The notes under the pieces are model-generated. The model searched no databases. It was not told the origin of the DNA and was given only the letters and a program-made list of their open reading frames with translations. 64,000 nt of DNA from Pirellula staleyi DSM 6068. GTDB lineage: Bacteria > Planctomycetota > Planctomycetia > Pirellulales > Pirellulaceae. The stretch spans positions 1 through 64,000 of the forward strand of contig CAMDKL010000003.1 of NCBI GenBank assembly GCA_945900945.1. The letters run 5' to 3'. The number at the start of each line of letters is the position of its first letter. The stretch's first letter is position 1. Shown in pieces: positions 1 through 7,401 of the stretch. The translations under genes were made by a program, and so were the position numbers.

Positions 1-139
1 AAATGCACCAAAAACGAATCAAACAATTGACTTGCCAAGATTGACCTCCGTGAGAATGAAATATCCGTCGCTCAATCATTCGGTGCTAGCATTTACTTTG
101 GCAAGGCCCCTGCAATAATAATTCCCCTTCCTTCATGCG

Positions 140-988
140 ATGGCCGTGGGCTTTGCTCCAACAAATACGGGCGCGACTTCAAGCTCTGGCGGTACAGGTG
201 AACTTAACGGACAGTTCTTTGATGGCATGTGGAGCTGGTCAGCATACATTCTGCCTTACATGGAAGCTAGCAACCTCTACAGCCAGATCAATTTCAACCG
301 CCGCCCCTACGTTGCGGATCGTGCAGACGCATGGTTTTACAACGTAGGTCCGGATGTTACTGCATTTGCATTGGTAAACCAAGTTGTTTCTCAATCGATG
401 CCGTCTTCGTTTGCTTGCCCAAGTACACCACAACCCGTCACTGGCCAGTACAAGGACTATGCACTCAACGCCGGTCAGGGTCAGAATGCAGCCGGTGATC
501 CAGTTCCATATAACGGTGGTTCGGTATTTTCTTCATGTTGCCCCGAAAGGGCATTGACGGCAAACGGAATCGCGCACAAGCACAGCTATATTAAGCTGGC
601 CCAAATTATTGACGGAACCTCCAATACGTTTATGGTTCTTGAGCAAGCCTCTATAATTCCTAGGTTCAACCGCCCGGTTAATCCCTTCATGTGGACGAAT
701 CACCAATCCCAAGGCTTGGCTATGAGCAATCAGGGAACTCAGTTGTACCCACCAAACATGGATCCAGTTCTTCAAGTGTCTAGAAGCGGAAGCAGAATTT
801 ACCCAACCCAACCGGCTCCTGCTGGTTTTGGACTTACTGGACGAGCATCTCGCAGCTATCACACAGGTGGAATTAATACAGCCAACGCCGACTGCAGCGT
901 TCGGTTCATTTCGCAGACAATAGCGATGGCACCGTGGCGATATCAGTTCACCCGTGACGGCGGCGAAGTAAGCCAGATCGATAACTAA
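140..988 (+). CDS. DUF1559 (pilin-like, SBP_bac_10) protein, 5' part apparently decayed
   Basis: The 282 residues match the body and tail of the planctomycete DUF1559 family. Seen are WSWSAYILPYMEASNLY, a SFACPSTP segment matching the usual xFxCPSD, and a C-terminal SYHTGGINTANADCSVRF corresponding to the family's H-x-GG-x-N-x3-DGSVRF motif, here with DCSVRF. Family members normally start with a type IV prepilin signal and a QCxNNLKQ segment. Here an in-frame TAA lies at 119-121, and pieces resembling that segment (KCTKN at 1-15, IKQLTCQD at 18-41) are in other frames. The gene probably extends off the left edge and has lost its reading frame, so it may be a pseudogene; the frame from 140 onward is intact. 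Such proteins are secreted, surface-associated pseudopilin-like proteins of unknown function. The next gene is the usual lipoprotein partner. Confidence 0.75.
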   Translation: MAVGFAPTNTGATSSSGGTGELNGQFFDGMWSWSAYILPYMEASNLYSQINFNRRPYVADRADAWFYNVGPDVTAFALVNQVVSQSMPSSFACPSTPQPVTGQYKDYALNAGQGQNAAGDPVPYNGGSVFSSCCPERALTANGIAHKHSYIKLAQIIDGTSNTFMVLEQASIIPRFNRPVNPFMWTNHQSQGLAMSNQGTQLYPPNMDPVLQVSRSGSRIYPTQPAPAGFGLTGRASRSYHTGGINTANADCSVRFISQTIAMAPWRYQFTRDGGEVSQIDN

Positions 989-1068
989 GCCTTTTTGTTC
1001 GAATTTCCCATGCGCATCGAACTCTTCGGTGCGCTTCTTTTATTCCCGAAACCAACTGGAATTGATTC

Positions 1069-1470
1069 ATGATCCAACGAGTATTATTCCCAACCATTCT
1101 TATGACGTTGTTGTTGTTCACGGGTTGTGGAGGAGAGGATCTAAAGCAAATAAAGGGTATCGTTACGCACAAAGGTAAACCAGTTGCAAACCTTTACTTA
1201 ACATTCATGCCTGGGGATCCCAAAACACAGCCTGCGAGTTCAAGTTCTACCGATAAAGACGGTAGGTTTGAACTGAAAATTGGTTCAGCTGGCGGAGTGG
1301 TTCCTGGTAAATATACCGTTACTTGTTCTGACCCAGCAGCAATGATGGGCGGCAAGTCGAGCGACGATGAAAACTATGCGGTCGTTTGCAAGAAGTATGC
1401 TCAAGGAACCTCTACCTACACCTTTGAAGTTAAGGAAAGCAACCGAAACCTGGAATTGAAATTGGACTAG
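1069..1470 (+). CDS. small transthyretin/carboxypeptidase-regulatory-like lipoprotein
   Basis: This 133-residue protein has a lipoprotein signal peptide with lipobox LFTGC and the lipidated Cys at residue 20. It is followed by a single beta-sandwich of the carboxypeptidase-regulatory/transthyretin-like type: IKGIVTHKGKPVANLYLTF, then DKDGRFEL and VVPGKYTVT. Length and layout are typical of the small lipoproteins that sit directly after DUF1559 genes in planctomycetes, and here it lies 80 bp behind one. It should be anchored to a membrane facing the periplasm. The family function is not known; a structural role together with the pilin-like protein is an inference from the constant pairing. Confidence 0.85.
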   Translation: MIQRVLFPTILMTLLLFTGCGGEDLKQIKGIVTHKGKPVANLYLTFMPGDPKTQPASSSSTDKDGRFELKIGSAGGVVPGKYTVTCSDPAAMMGGKSSDDENYAVVCKKYAQGTSTYTFEVKESNRNLELKLD

Positions 1471-1513
1471 TGCAGCGACTTGGAAATGGCCCGTCACCAA
1501 CGTGTGTCAAATG

Positions 1514-1589
1514 CCCCCGAGTTCAACTCGGGGGATTATTACCATCATTCTAGAATAGATGGTCAGAACCCCCGGCGTGAAGCCGGAGG
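1514..1589. repeat. cluster of three consecutive hairpins after the lipoprotein gene
   Basis: Three inverted repeats follow one another. At 1514-1534 the 9-bp arms CCCCCGAGT and ACTCGGGGG flank a TCA loop. At 1541-1563 ACCATC and GATGGT enclose the palindrome ATTCTAGAAT. At 1569-1589 CCCCCGGC and GCCGGAGG pair with one mismatch around GTGAA. The first is followed by ATTATT rather than a clean T-run. It could end transcription of the lipoprotein gene, but the block looks more like a composite intergenic repeat. Confidence 0.6.
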
Positions 1590-1758
1590 CATGCGTAATT
1601 GAACTAGGCGTCGTGATGGGCCACCATTTAGAGTGGGGAAATTCATTTCCGCTTTAAGATTTGTGCGGCAAATACAATTAGAAATGTTCGATGGTTGGTA
1701 TCCGATCTTCGTGAGTTGTAATAGACCCTCGAGACATCGCGGAGCGCCCACTCCAATC

Positions 1759-1806
1759 GAGCAATCTAAAAAGCTCCGATGAATCGGAGCACTCCAAATT
1801 GGGTTG
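1759..1806 (+). repeat. dispersed palindromic repeat A, copy 1
   Basis: The core at 1773-1790 is GCTCCGAT-GA-ATCGGAGC, a perfect 8-bp inverted repeat. It is flanked by GCAATCTAAAA on the left and ACTCCAAATTGGGT on the right. The same flanks and core recur on the other strand at 27198-27241, and a diverged copy lies at 17777-17809. The element is not next to any transposase in the window. Confidence 0.7.
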
Positions 1807-2326
1807 CCTTCGCCGAGCTCGCGATGCTCTTCGGCTGACGGGAGAGTAGCGAATGACAACTGGTTTTTTTGGGGTTGCACCGTTGATATCGGTCCGATTC
1901 AGAAATGCTTTCAACGCAGCAGTGTCGATTGGAATTTGATTTTGGCCGTTCTGTTGCATCCCGATTGGCAAACGGGCAGAATTCGAAACTGCGGCATTAA
2001 GCGCATTACTGATTGGCCATGCGAAGCCAAACATCGATCGAGCGGTATGCGCCGCACAAAAGAACCCGCATGACAATGAGGATCGACCGGGACAGACCAG
2101 ATCGTCCGAAAAGAGCTTGCAGCACATACGAGACGTAGAACCGACAGTCACTTCCTAAGCAGCCCAGATCCGCCAAACCGCACAGATTTCCCAGTTAGTG
2201 CCGTTTTCTTATGAAAAAGGTGGCTGCTTTCGAAAATTTTCAAGAACAACGCCCACACTTGAAGGTAGCTGGCAATTCTGCCGAAGGAAAATTTATCTGC
2301 AAACCAAAATGACCATGTGAAACAAC
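1807..2326. other. non-coding or decayed stretch, no convincing gene
   Basis: Apart from repeat A to its left, I see nothing assignable here. A minus-strand reading frame at 1678-2151 (157 codons) is open, but it runs through repeat A, has biased composition and resembles no family I know. It may be a relic. Confidence 0.4.
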
Positions 2327-2827
2327 ATGATGGATGCAACATCTTCTTTTCGCTGTAAAGTAAGCGAAGGTAATACTCGAGGATCGCTTCGTTTGGGACG
2401 TCAACGATTTAAAGTTGACGTAATGGAGATGAGTCGAGATAGCTTTTGCGTCCGGGTTCCCTCGGCTATTGCTAGAAAAGTTGCGGTGGGGAGTACATCC
2501 AAGCTACTCTATCAAGGGATGCTATGGAGCGTTTTATGTACGCAAAAGCGGATTGGTGAATCGGATCGAGTCGATCTTGAGTTTAAGCAACTCGACGAAC
2601 TGACCGTACCGAATCTGCAACGGGCTACTTTTTTTGGCAAGGCCAGATCGGTCGGAGCCATTAGCCAAACCGATCCAACGCTGCCAGTCGCGATGTTAGG
2701 AGCATTCGTAATTGCAGTATTGATCTTGCCAGCCTGGGGCGGGCAATGGGGAACTTCGCAAGCGATCTGCACAGCCGTTTCAGCGACTTGGAATGCGTTA
2801 GGTGAACTGGTAGGGGGCAGCCGATAA
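2327..2827 (+). CDS. small protein with C-terminal membrane segment, weakly PilZ-like
   Basis: This is a 166-residue protein that I do not recognise firmly. Residues 15-95 form a compact beta-rich domain; the stretch around residues 25-45 (RQRF, then EMSRDSF) loosely recalls the RxxxR and D-x-S-x-x-G signatures of PilZ domains, but neither motif is exact. Residues 120-137 (VAMLGAFVIAVLILPAW) are one hydrophobic membrane segment followed by a short tail. The start could be either of two adjacent ATG codons at 2327 and 2330. It lies 160 bp ahead of a TPR lipoprotein on the same strand. Binding of a cyclic dinucleotide would be speculation. Confidence 0.6.
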   Translation: MMDATSSFRCKVSEGNTRGSLRLGRQRFKVDVMEMSRDSFCVRVPSAIARKVAVGSTSKLLYQGMLWSVLCTQKRIGESDRVDLEFKQLDELTVPNLQRATFFGKARSVGAISQTDPTLPVAMLGAFVIAVLILPAWGGQWGTSQAICTAVSATWNALGELVGGSR

Positions 2828-2988
2828 GGCATCCACCGCGGCTCGGGAAACCAACCGCAATAGTATGCTAGCGTTATGCCAAAACTACCCCGTTTATCTT
2901 GAGGGCAATCGCCGAGATTTGGTAATAGGTAGTTGGAAAAGTGCGCAAACGGTGCGCATGAGCTGCTGAAAGGATTCATGGACAGCTA

Positions 2989-4083
2989 GTGGCGATGCTT
3001 CGTTTCAACCTAAAACGACGAATTTCCGAGCCCAGTCTCGGCACTGTATGGTTTTGGGTATTCGTATGTTCCCTTGTCGCCCTTGCACCGGGTTGCCGAA
3101 CTTTTGTTCATCGAGAGTCCAATTCGCAACTAGTAGCAGCTCGACAATTGTCGCTACGTGGTGCAGACGCGATGCAGCGATCTCGGCCGCAAGATGCAGA
3201 GATGCTCTTTTCGGAAGCCTTGCGTAATTCGCCGTTGGACGAACGTGCACATTGGGGTTACGCGACGACGTTATGGAAGCGAGGTGACCGACAGCGGGCC
3301 ATAGAACATATGCGAGAGGCGGTTCGTCTATCCGGGCGAAACCCTGAGTATGCGGTCCGACTCGGCGAAATGAATCTCGATATGGGTGACCGCAAAGCCG
3401 CCCGCGAATATGCGTTAAGCGTTCTTTCCGCGAATCGAAGCAATGCGGAGGCTTGGGCCTTGCTCGGAGACACGCATCAATCCGAACGCGATTGGCCAGC
3501 CGCATTGGAATGCTACCATCGAGCGTTGTTGATCCGAAGCGACTATTCGCGAGTACAGCTTTCGGTTGCCGAAATCTATCGTCATACTGGCCGTCCACAA
3601 CGAACGCTCGCGGCTCTAGATCGGATGACAGACTTGCATGCATCCGCTAGTACAGATCCCGAAGCACTCTTGATTCGGGGAATGGCACTCGCTGATTTGG
3701 ATCGCAATGCGGAAGCAGCAGAAGCGCTTGCCATGGCTTCCGAGCGAATGCCGAATGACCGAGTCGACAAGCAAATACTTCTGGTCCATGCGCAGCACCG
3801 TATCGGTGAACTGGTCCCAGCTCGAATGACGCTAGGCAAATTGATTGCATCGAATACCAATAATCCTGAGGTTAAAAGATTGCAGTCGATGTTGGATATG
3901 TCCTTTGCGCATCTTTCCGATCCAAATGCCCCGCGAGGACGCGACGGAAGCTTATTGGCAATTAGAGATGTAGACGGGAAAATCCCTCTACAAAATGGGG
4001 CAACTAACTCGGAAAGCCCGAACACGCCGTTGCTTGCATCGCCTATGCTAAATGGAGATTCGGCAGGTTGGCTCCGCCGTTAG
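2989..4083 (+). CDS. TPR-repeat lipoprotein
   Basis: This 364-residue protein starts at GTG 2989, with an ATG two codons later that may be the true start. The N-terminal hydrophobic stretch (FWVFVCSLVAL) ends in a lipobox-like LAPGC, putting the acylated Cys at residue 36. Residues 50-310 are a run of tetratricopeptide repeats, for example AEMLFSEALRNSPLDERAHW, AIEHMREAVRLSGRNPEYA and ALECYHRALLIRSDYSR. Such proteins are membrane-anchored scaffolds for protein-protein contacts in the periplasm. The C-terminal 50 residues are low in structure. An AAAGGA at about 2968 could serve as ribosome binding site, though its spacing is long. Confidence 0.85.
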   Translation: MAMLRFNLKRRISEPSLGTVWFWVFVCSLVALAPGCRTFVHRESNSQLVAARQLSLRGADAMQRSRPQDAEMLFSEALRNSPLDERAHWGYATTLWKRGDRQRAIEHMREAVRLSGRNPEYAVRLGEMNLDMGDRKAAREYALSVLSANRSNAEAWALLGDTHQSERDWPAALECYHRALLIRSDYSRVQLSVAEIYRHTGRPQRTLAALDRMTDLHASASTDPEALLIRGMALADLDRNAEAAEALAMASERMPNDRVDKQILLVHAQHRIGELVPARMTLGKLIASNTNNPEVKRLQSMLDMSFAHLSDPNAPRGRDGSLLAIRDVDGKIPLQNGATNSESPNTPLLASPMLNGDSAGWLRR

Positions 4084-4141
4084 CATCGACTTAGCCTATC
4101 GAATCGAAGATGTCAGGCTGGAATAAAAGCAACATCGATTG

Positions 4142-4193
4142 ACAGGATGAACAGGATAAATTTCTGTATCCGGTGCATCCTGTTTATCCATGT
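4142..4193. repeat. imperfect inverted repeat with ACAGGAT arms
   Basis: The left arm ACAGGATGAACAGGAT (4142-4157) pairs with ATCCTGTTTATCCATGT (4177-4193) across a 19-nt loop, with one substitution and one bulge. Hairpins built from CAGGAT units are found between genes in many environmental bacteria. This copy lies in the leader of the following hydrolase gene and argues against starting that gene at the upstream in-frame ATG 4147. Confidence 0.6.
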
Positions 4194-4278
4194 GAATTAT
4201 TGGTTGCTTCGCTTATACTCAACATTGATTCAGCAGGTTTGCTCTATCGATTGGTTACTGGGCCGAGGGAGTAGTGCG

Positions 4279-6651
4279 ATGCAAGTGACAGTTTTTCGAA
4301 ACCGATCCGTCCTCTCCGTTGTATCGATGGGCGTTTTTCTATTCTTTGGTTTGCGAAACCATTTCGCCTCACATGGATACGCTCAGGAGACTCCGACTGT
4401 TAAAACCCTCAGTGGCACTTCGCCCCTCGAACTCCAGGGGGATGTTGCTGGGGAATTAGTCGACGGAGTGGATCGATTCCTTCTCAAAGAATTGAACAAG
4501 TCCATTCAGAAACGGTTTGCGATTTGGCCTAAGCCGAACGAGTCGGCTCTAAAAACTGCCGACAATTCGGCGTATGAGGCCGCGATCCAACCACTTCGTG
4601 AAGAGCTGCGCGTACGCATTGGAATGATTGACGCGAGAGTAAAATGCGACGCATTTACCATTCAATCTAATGCTGTAACTGGTGGCGATGATTCCATATG
4701 GATTGCAGCCAACGAAACTTGCAAAGTAGTTTCCGTTCGCTGGCGGGTTTTTGATGGCGTCGATGCGACGGGTTTGCTAGTTGTTCCGAACGGAGAAATT
4801 CGGTTCAATGCAGTTGTCGTTCCCGACGCAGGCCAGACGCCCGAACGACTATGCGGTCTCGATGAGACGTCATCGATCGTTGCATTGGAATTGGCTGCAC
4901 GGGGCGGCGTCGTCGTGATCCCGGATGTCATTCGAAGACACCGTGAAGCTCGTAACGGTCGAGCAAAACTAACCGATCAGGAATTCTTGTACCGTTCGGC
5001 TTTTGTTCTTGGTCGGCATGTGATTGGTTATCAAGTACAAGAAATATCGGCTGCATTCGACGCGTTGTTAGCAACCTATGGAAAAAAACCTACGCTGATC
5101 GCCGGGTGGGGCGAGGGAGGGAGTCTAGCGTTGTTCGCAGCAGTGGTCGATACTCGCATTCAAGTAGCGTGCGTATCAGGGCACTTCGGTCCACGCGAGG
5201 GGATTTGGTCGGAGCCGATCCATCGCAACGTTCATGGTTTGCTAAACCATTTTGGCGATGCCCAGTTGGCAGCCATGATCGCGCCTCGATCGTTAGTTGT
5301 AGATGCTGTGCCGGGACCGAAGGTGGACATCCCCGGAGAGGGCGGTGCGCCAGGAAAGCTCAGCGGGCCTTCGGTCGATCAAGCTCAACTGGAATGGGAG
5401 AACACAGAGACACTGCTAAGGCCGTGGCGACTCAGTTCACAAAACCAAATCGTCAAACCAACAGAAGCAACTGCCCATGAAAGTGGAACGAGTCTGAAAG
5501 CGCTTCAATTGAGCCTCAAATCGATCGGCATCGACTCACCCCGCGATACTTCAAAAACGCAACGTCCCGGGTCATGGAAAGGTACTTATGTTGCGTCCGA
5601 GGAAACGCGACGCATGGATACGGTTTCGAAATGGAATCGGTTTCAGCAGGCGATTCTCGAACGCTCTGCGACCGAACGGGATCAGTATTGGCGCAATCTT
5701 GACACGAAGTCTCCCGAGAGCTTCGCTAGTTCGATCAAGCCGTTTTACGAATTCTTTCGCAAAGAAACGATTGGCGATTGGGAGTGGGAATCTGTTCCAC
5801 TTCGACCTCGCACGAGGTTAATCTACGACGAACCTAAATGGCTCGGTTATGAGGTGGTACTGGATGTTCATGACGATGTTATCGCGTATGGCACTCTGCT
5901 TATTCCTCGCGATGGTAAGCCCGTACAGAACCGCCCATGTGTCGTTTTTCAGCACGGCCTCGAAGGCCGACCCAGCGATACGATTGTGGGCGACCATCCC
6001 GCGTATCACGACGTGTCGAAACAGTTGGTCGAGCAAGGGTACGTGGTCTTCGCACCTCAAAACCTTTATCTATTTCAAGATCGTTTTCGCACATTGCAGC
6101 GCAAGAGCAATCCACTCGGCAAAACTCTATTTTCCACGATCGTTGCACAGCATAAGCAAATTGTCCGATGGCTTGGCGTTCGCGAAGAGATCGACCCAAA
6201 GCGCATTGCGTTTTATGGTCTCTCTTATGGTGGCAAGAGTGCGATGCGTATTCCCGCATTGGTACCCGAGTATTGTTTGTCGATTTGCTCCGCAGACTTC
6301 AACGATTGGGTTTGGAAGAACGCGAGCACGACAAGTCCCTACAGTTATGTATGGACGAACGAGTATGAGATCTTTGAGTTTGGATTGGGCAACCATTTTA
6401 ACTACGCGGAGATGGCCGCCTTGATTGCTCCTCGTCCGTTTATGGTGGAGCGAGGGCACTTTGACGGCGTAGCCCCTGACGAGCGAGTGGGTTTAGAATT
6501 CGCCAAGGTCAACCGACTGTACTCTGCCAAACTGGGACTGTCGGATCGATGTCGGATCGAGTGGTTCGCCGGTCCGCATACGGTTCACGGGAAAGGGACC
6601 TTCGAATTCCTGCAAGAACACTTAAGGAGTAGTGTCACTGCCAAAGAATAG
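4279..6651 (+). CDS. secreted two-domain alpha/beta hydrolase (dienelactone hydrolase/acetyl esterase type)
   Basis: The start at 4279 gives a signal peptide (MQVTVFRNRSVLSVVSMGVF, ending near YAQE) and a 790-residue exported protein. An ATG at 4147 is in frame but would place an intergenic repeat in the protein. Two alpha/beta-hydrolase domains follow. The C-terminal one is complete, with HGLEG near the oxyanion hole, nucleophile elbow YGLSYGG, an acid residue in HFDGVAPDE and His in PHTVHG. In the N-terminal one the elbow reads AGWGEGG, so Gly replaces the nucleophile Ser. The substrate is not evident; acyl or carbohydrate esters are likely, given related families. No operon partner is obvious. 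Confidence 0.85.
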   Translation: MQVTVFRNRSVLSVVSMGVFLFFGLRNHFASHGYAQETPTVKTLSGTSPLELQGDVAGELVDGVDRFLLKELNKSIQKRFAIWPKPNESALKTADNSAYEAAIQPLREELRVRIGMIDARVKCDAFTIQSNAVTGGDDSIWIAANETCKVVSVRWRVFDGVDATGLLVVPNGEIRFNAVVVPDAGQTPERLCGLDETSSIVALELAARGGVVVIPDVIRRHREARNGRAKLTDQEFLYRSAFVLGRHVIGYQVQEISAAFDALLATYGKKPTLIAGWGEGGSLALFAAVVDTRIQVACVSGHFGPREGIWSEPIHRNVHGLLNHFGDAQLAAMIAPRSLVVDAVPGPKVDIPGEGGAPGKLSGPSVDQAQLEWENTETLLRPWRLSSQNQIVKPTEATAHESGTSLKALQLSLKSIGIDSPRDTSKTQRPGSWKGTYVASEETRRMDTVSKWNRFQQAILERSATERDQYWRNLDTKSPESFASSIKPFYEFFRKETIGDWEWESVPLRPRTRLIYDEPKWLGYEVVLDVHDDVIAYGTLLIPRDGKPVQNRPCVVFQHGLEGRPSDTIVGDHPAYHDVSKQLVEQGYVVFAPQNLYLFQDRFRTLQRKSNPLGKTLFSTIVAQHKQIVRWLGVREEIDPKRIAFYGLSYGGKSAMRIPALVPEYCLSICSADFNDWVWKNASTTSPYSYVWTNEYEIFEFGLGNHFNYAEMAALIAPRPFMVERGHFDGVAPDERVGLEFAKVNRLYSAKLGLSDRCRIEWFAGPHTVHGKGTFEFLQEHLRSSVTAKE

Positions 6652-6740
6652 GTCTACAAGTCGCGCTGGCAGGGGAGCGGTACGATCGCTGGAATTCCAC
6701 TTGGAGCGGGTGCATAATTAACACAAACGATTCAAAGGAT

Positions 6741-7364
6741 TTGATAGTGCTCGTTCACGGCTTCGGTGCAATCCGATTGGTGATGAGGCCACTTGCGTAC
6801 CAACTTCGTAGTCGCGGCTTTCGCGTTCAGCACTGGACCTATTTATCGCTTTTTGACCCGATCGAAAGGCACGCGATTAGGTTTTTTGATTTTCTCCGTA
6901 CGGATACGGCGACGGAACGCCGATTCCATATCGTTGCACACAGCATGGGCTCCATCTTTTCCCTGGCGGCCCTCAACCGAGGTGTGTTCCCTAATTTGGG
7001 AAGTCTGATACTGCTGGCTCCGCCAAATCGTGGTTCTCCCGTTGCTCGCATTGCATCCAAAATTGTCGGCCGGGTCATTATTCAAACCTGCGAATTATAA
7101 GATGCGGAGAACAGTTACGTGAACCAACTCGCAAGAACATCCGACATCGAAATTGGCATTATTGCCGCACGATTTGATGGGCTGGTACCTATCAAGAATA
7201 CGCATCTTCCGAACGAAAAGGATCATGTGGTGGTCAATGCGACCCACAATTCACTACTGCTTTCCAAATCCGTCAGCGATCTCATTGCAAGGTTTCTCAA
7301 ACATGGTGCGTTTGAAGGTTCGCCAATGTCGCTCGACGCTGACATGAAATGCAAGTTCGGCTGA
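6741..7364 (+). pseudogene. lipase/esterase-like alpha/beta hydrolase interrupted by an in-frame stop
   Basis: One reading frame carries a whole small hydrolase, but TAA at 7098-7100 divides it. Before the stop are VLVHGFG (oxyanion region) and VAHSMGS with the nucleophile Ser. After it, in the same frame, come DAENSYVNQLA, RFDGLVP with a likely catalytic Asp, and NATHNS with the likely His. The catalytic residues therefore lie on both sides of the stop, which a single base change could have produced. No ATG precedes the domain; TTG 6741 or GTG 6747 would be the start. The last codons and the stop at 7362-7364 fall inside a hairpin repeat. Restart at GTG 7119 would yield only an 81-residue fragment. 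Confidence 0.75.
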
Positions 7365-7376
7365 GGACAGCCGGAC
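7355..7376 (-). repeat. hairpin repeat B (TGTCCTCA family), copy 1
   Basis: Arms GTTCGGCTG (7355-7363) and CAGCCGGAC (7368-7376) enclose AGGA; one position forms G-T rather than G-C. The centre TGAGGACA is the reverse complement of the invariant TGTCCTCA. It lies between the convergent hydrolase pseudogene and dehydratase gene, where it may act as a transcript end. Confidence 0.8.
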
Positions 7377-7401
7377 CTATCGTGAAGCAGCATCTCGAAT
7401 G

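Noticed and set aside
1678-2151. 157-codon minus-strand reading frame
   Set aside because: It crosses repeat A, has no recognisable domain and its start has no supporting ribosome site; more likely a relic or chance.
5849-6424. 191-codon frame inside the two-domain hydrolase gene
   Set aside because: Shadow frame within a gene that has clear catalytic motifs in its own frame.
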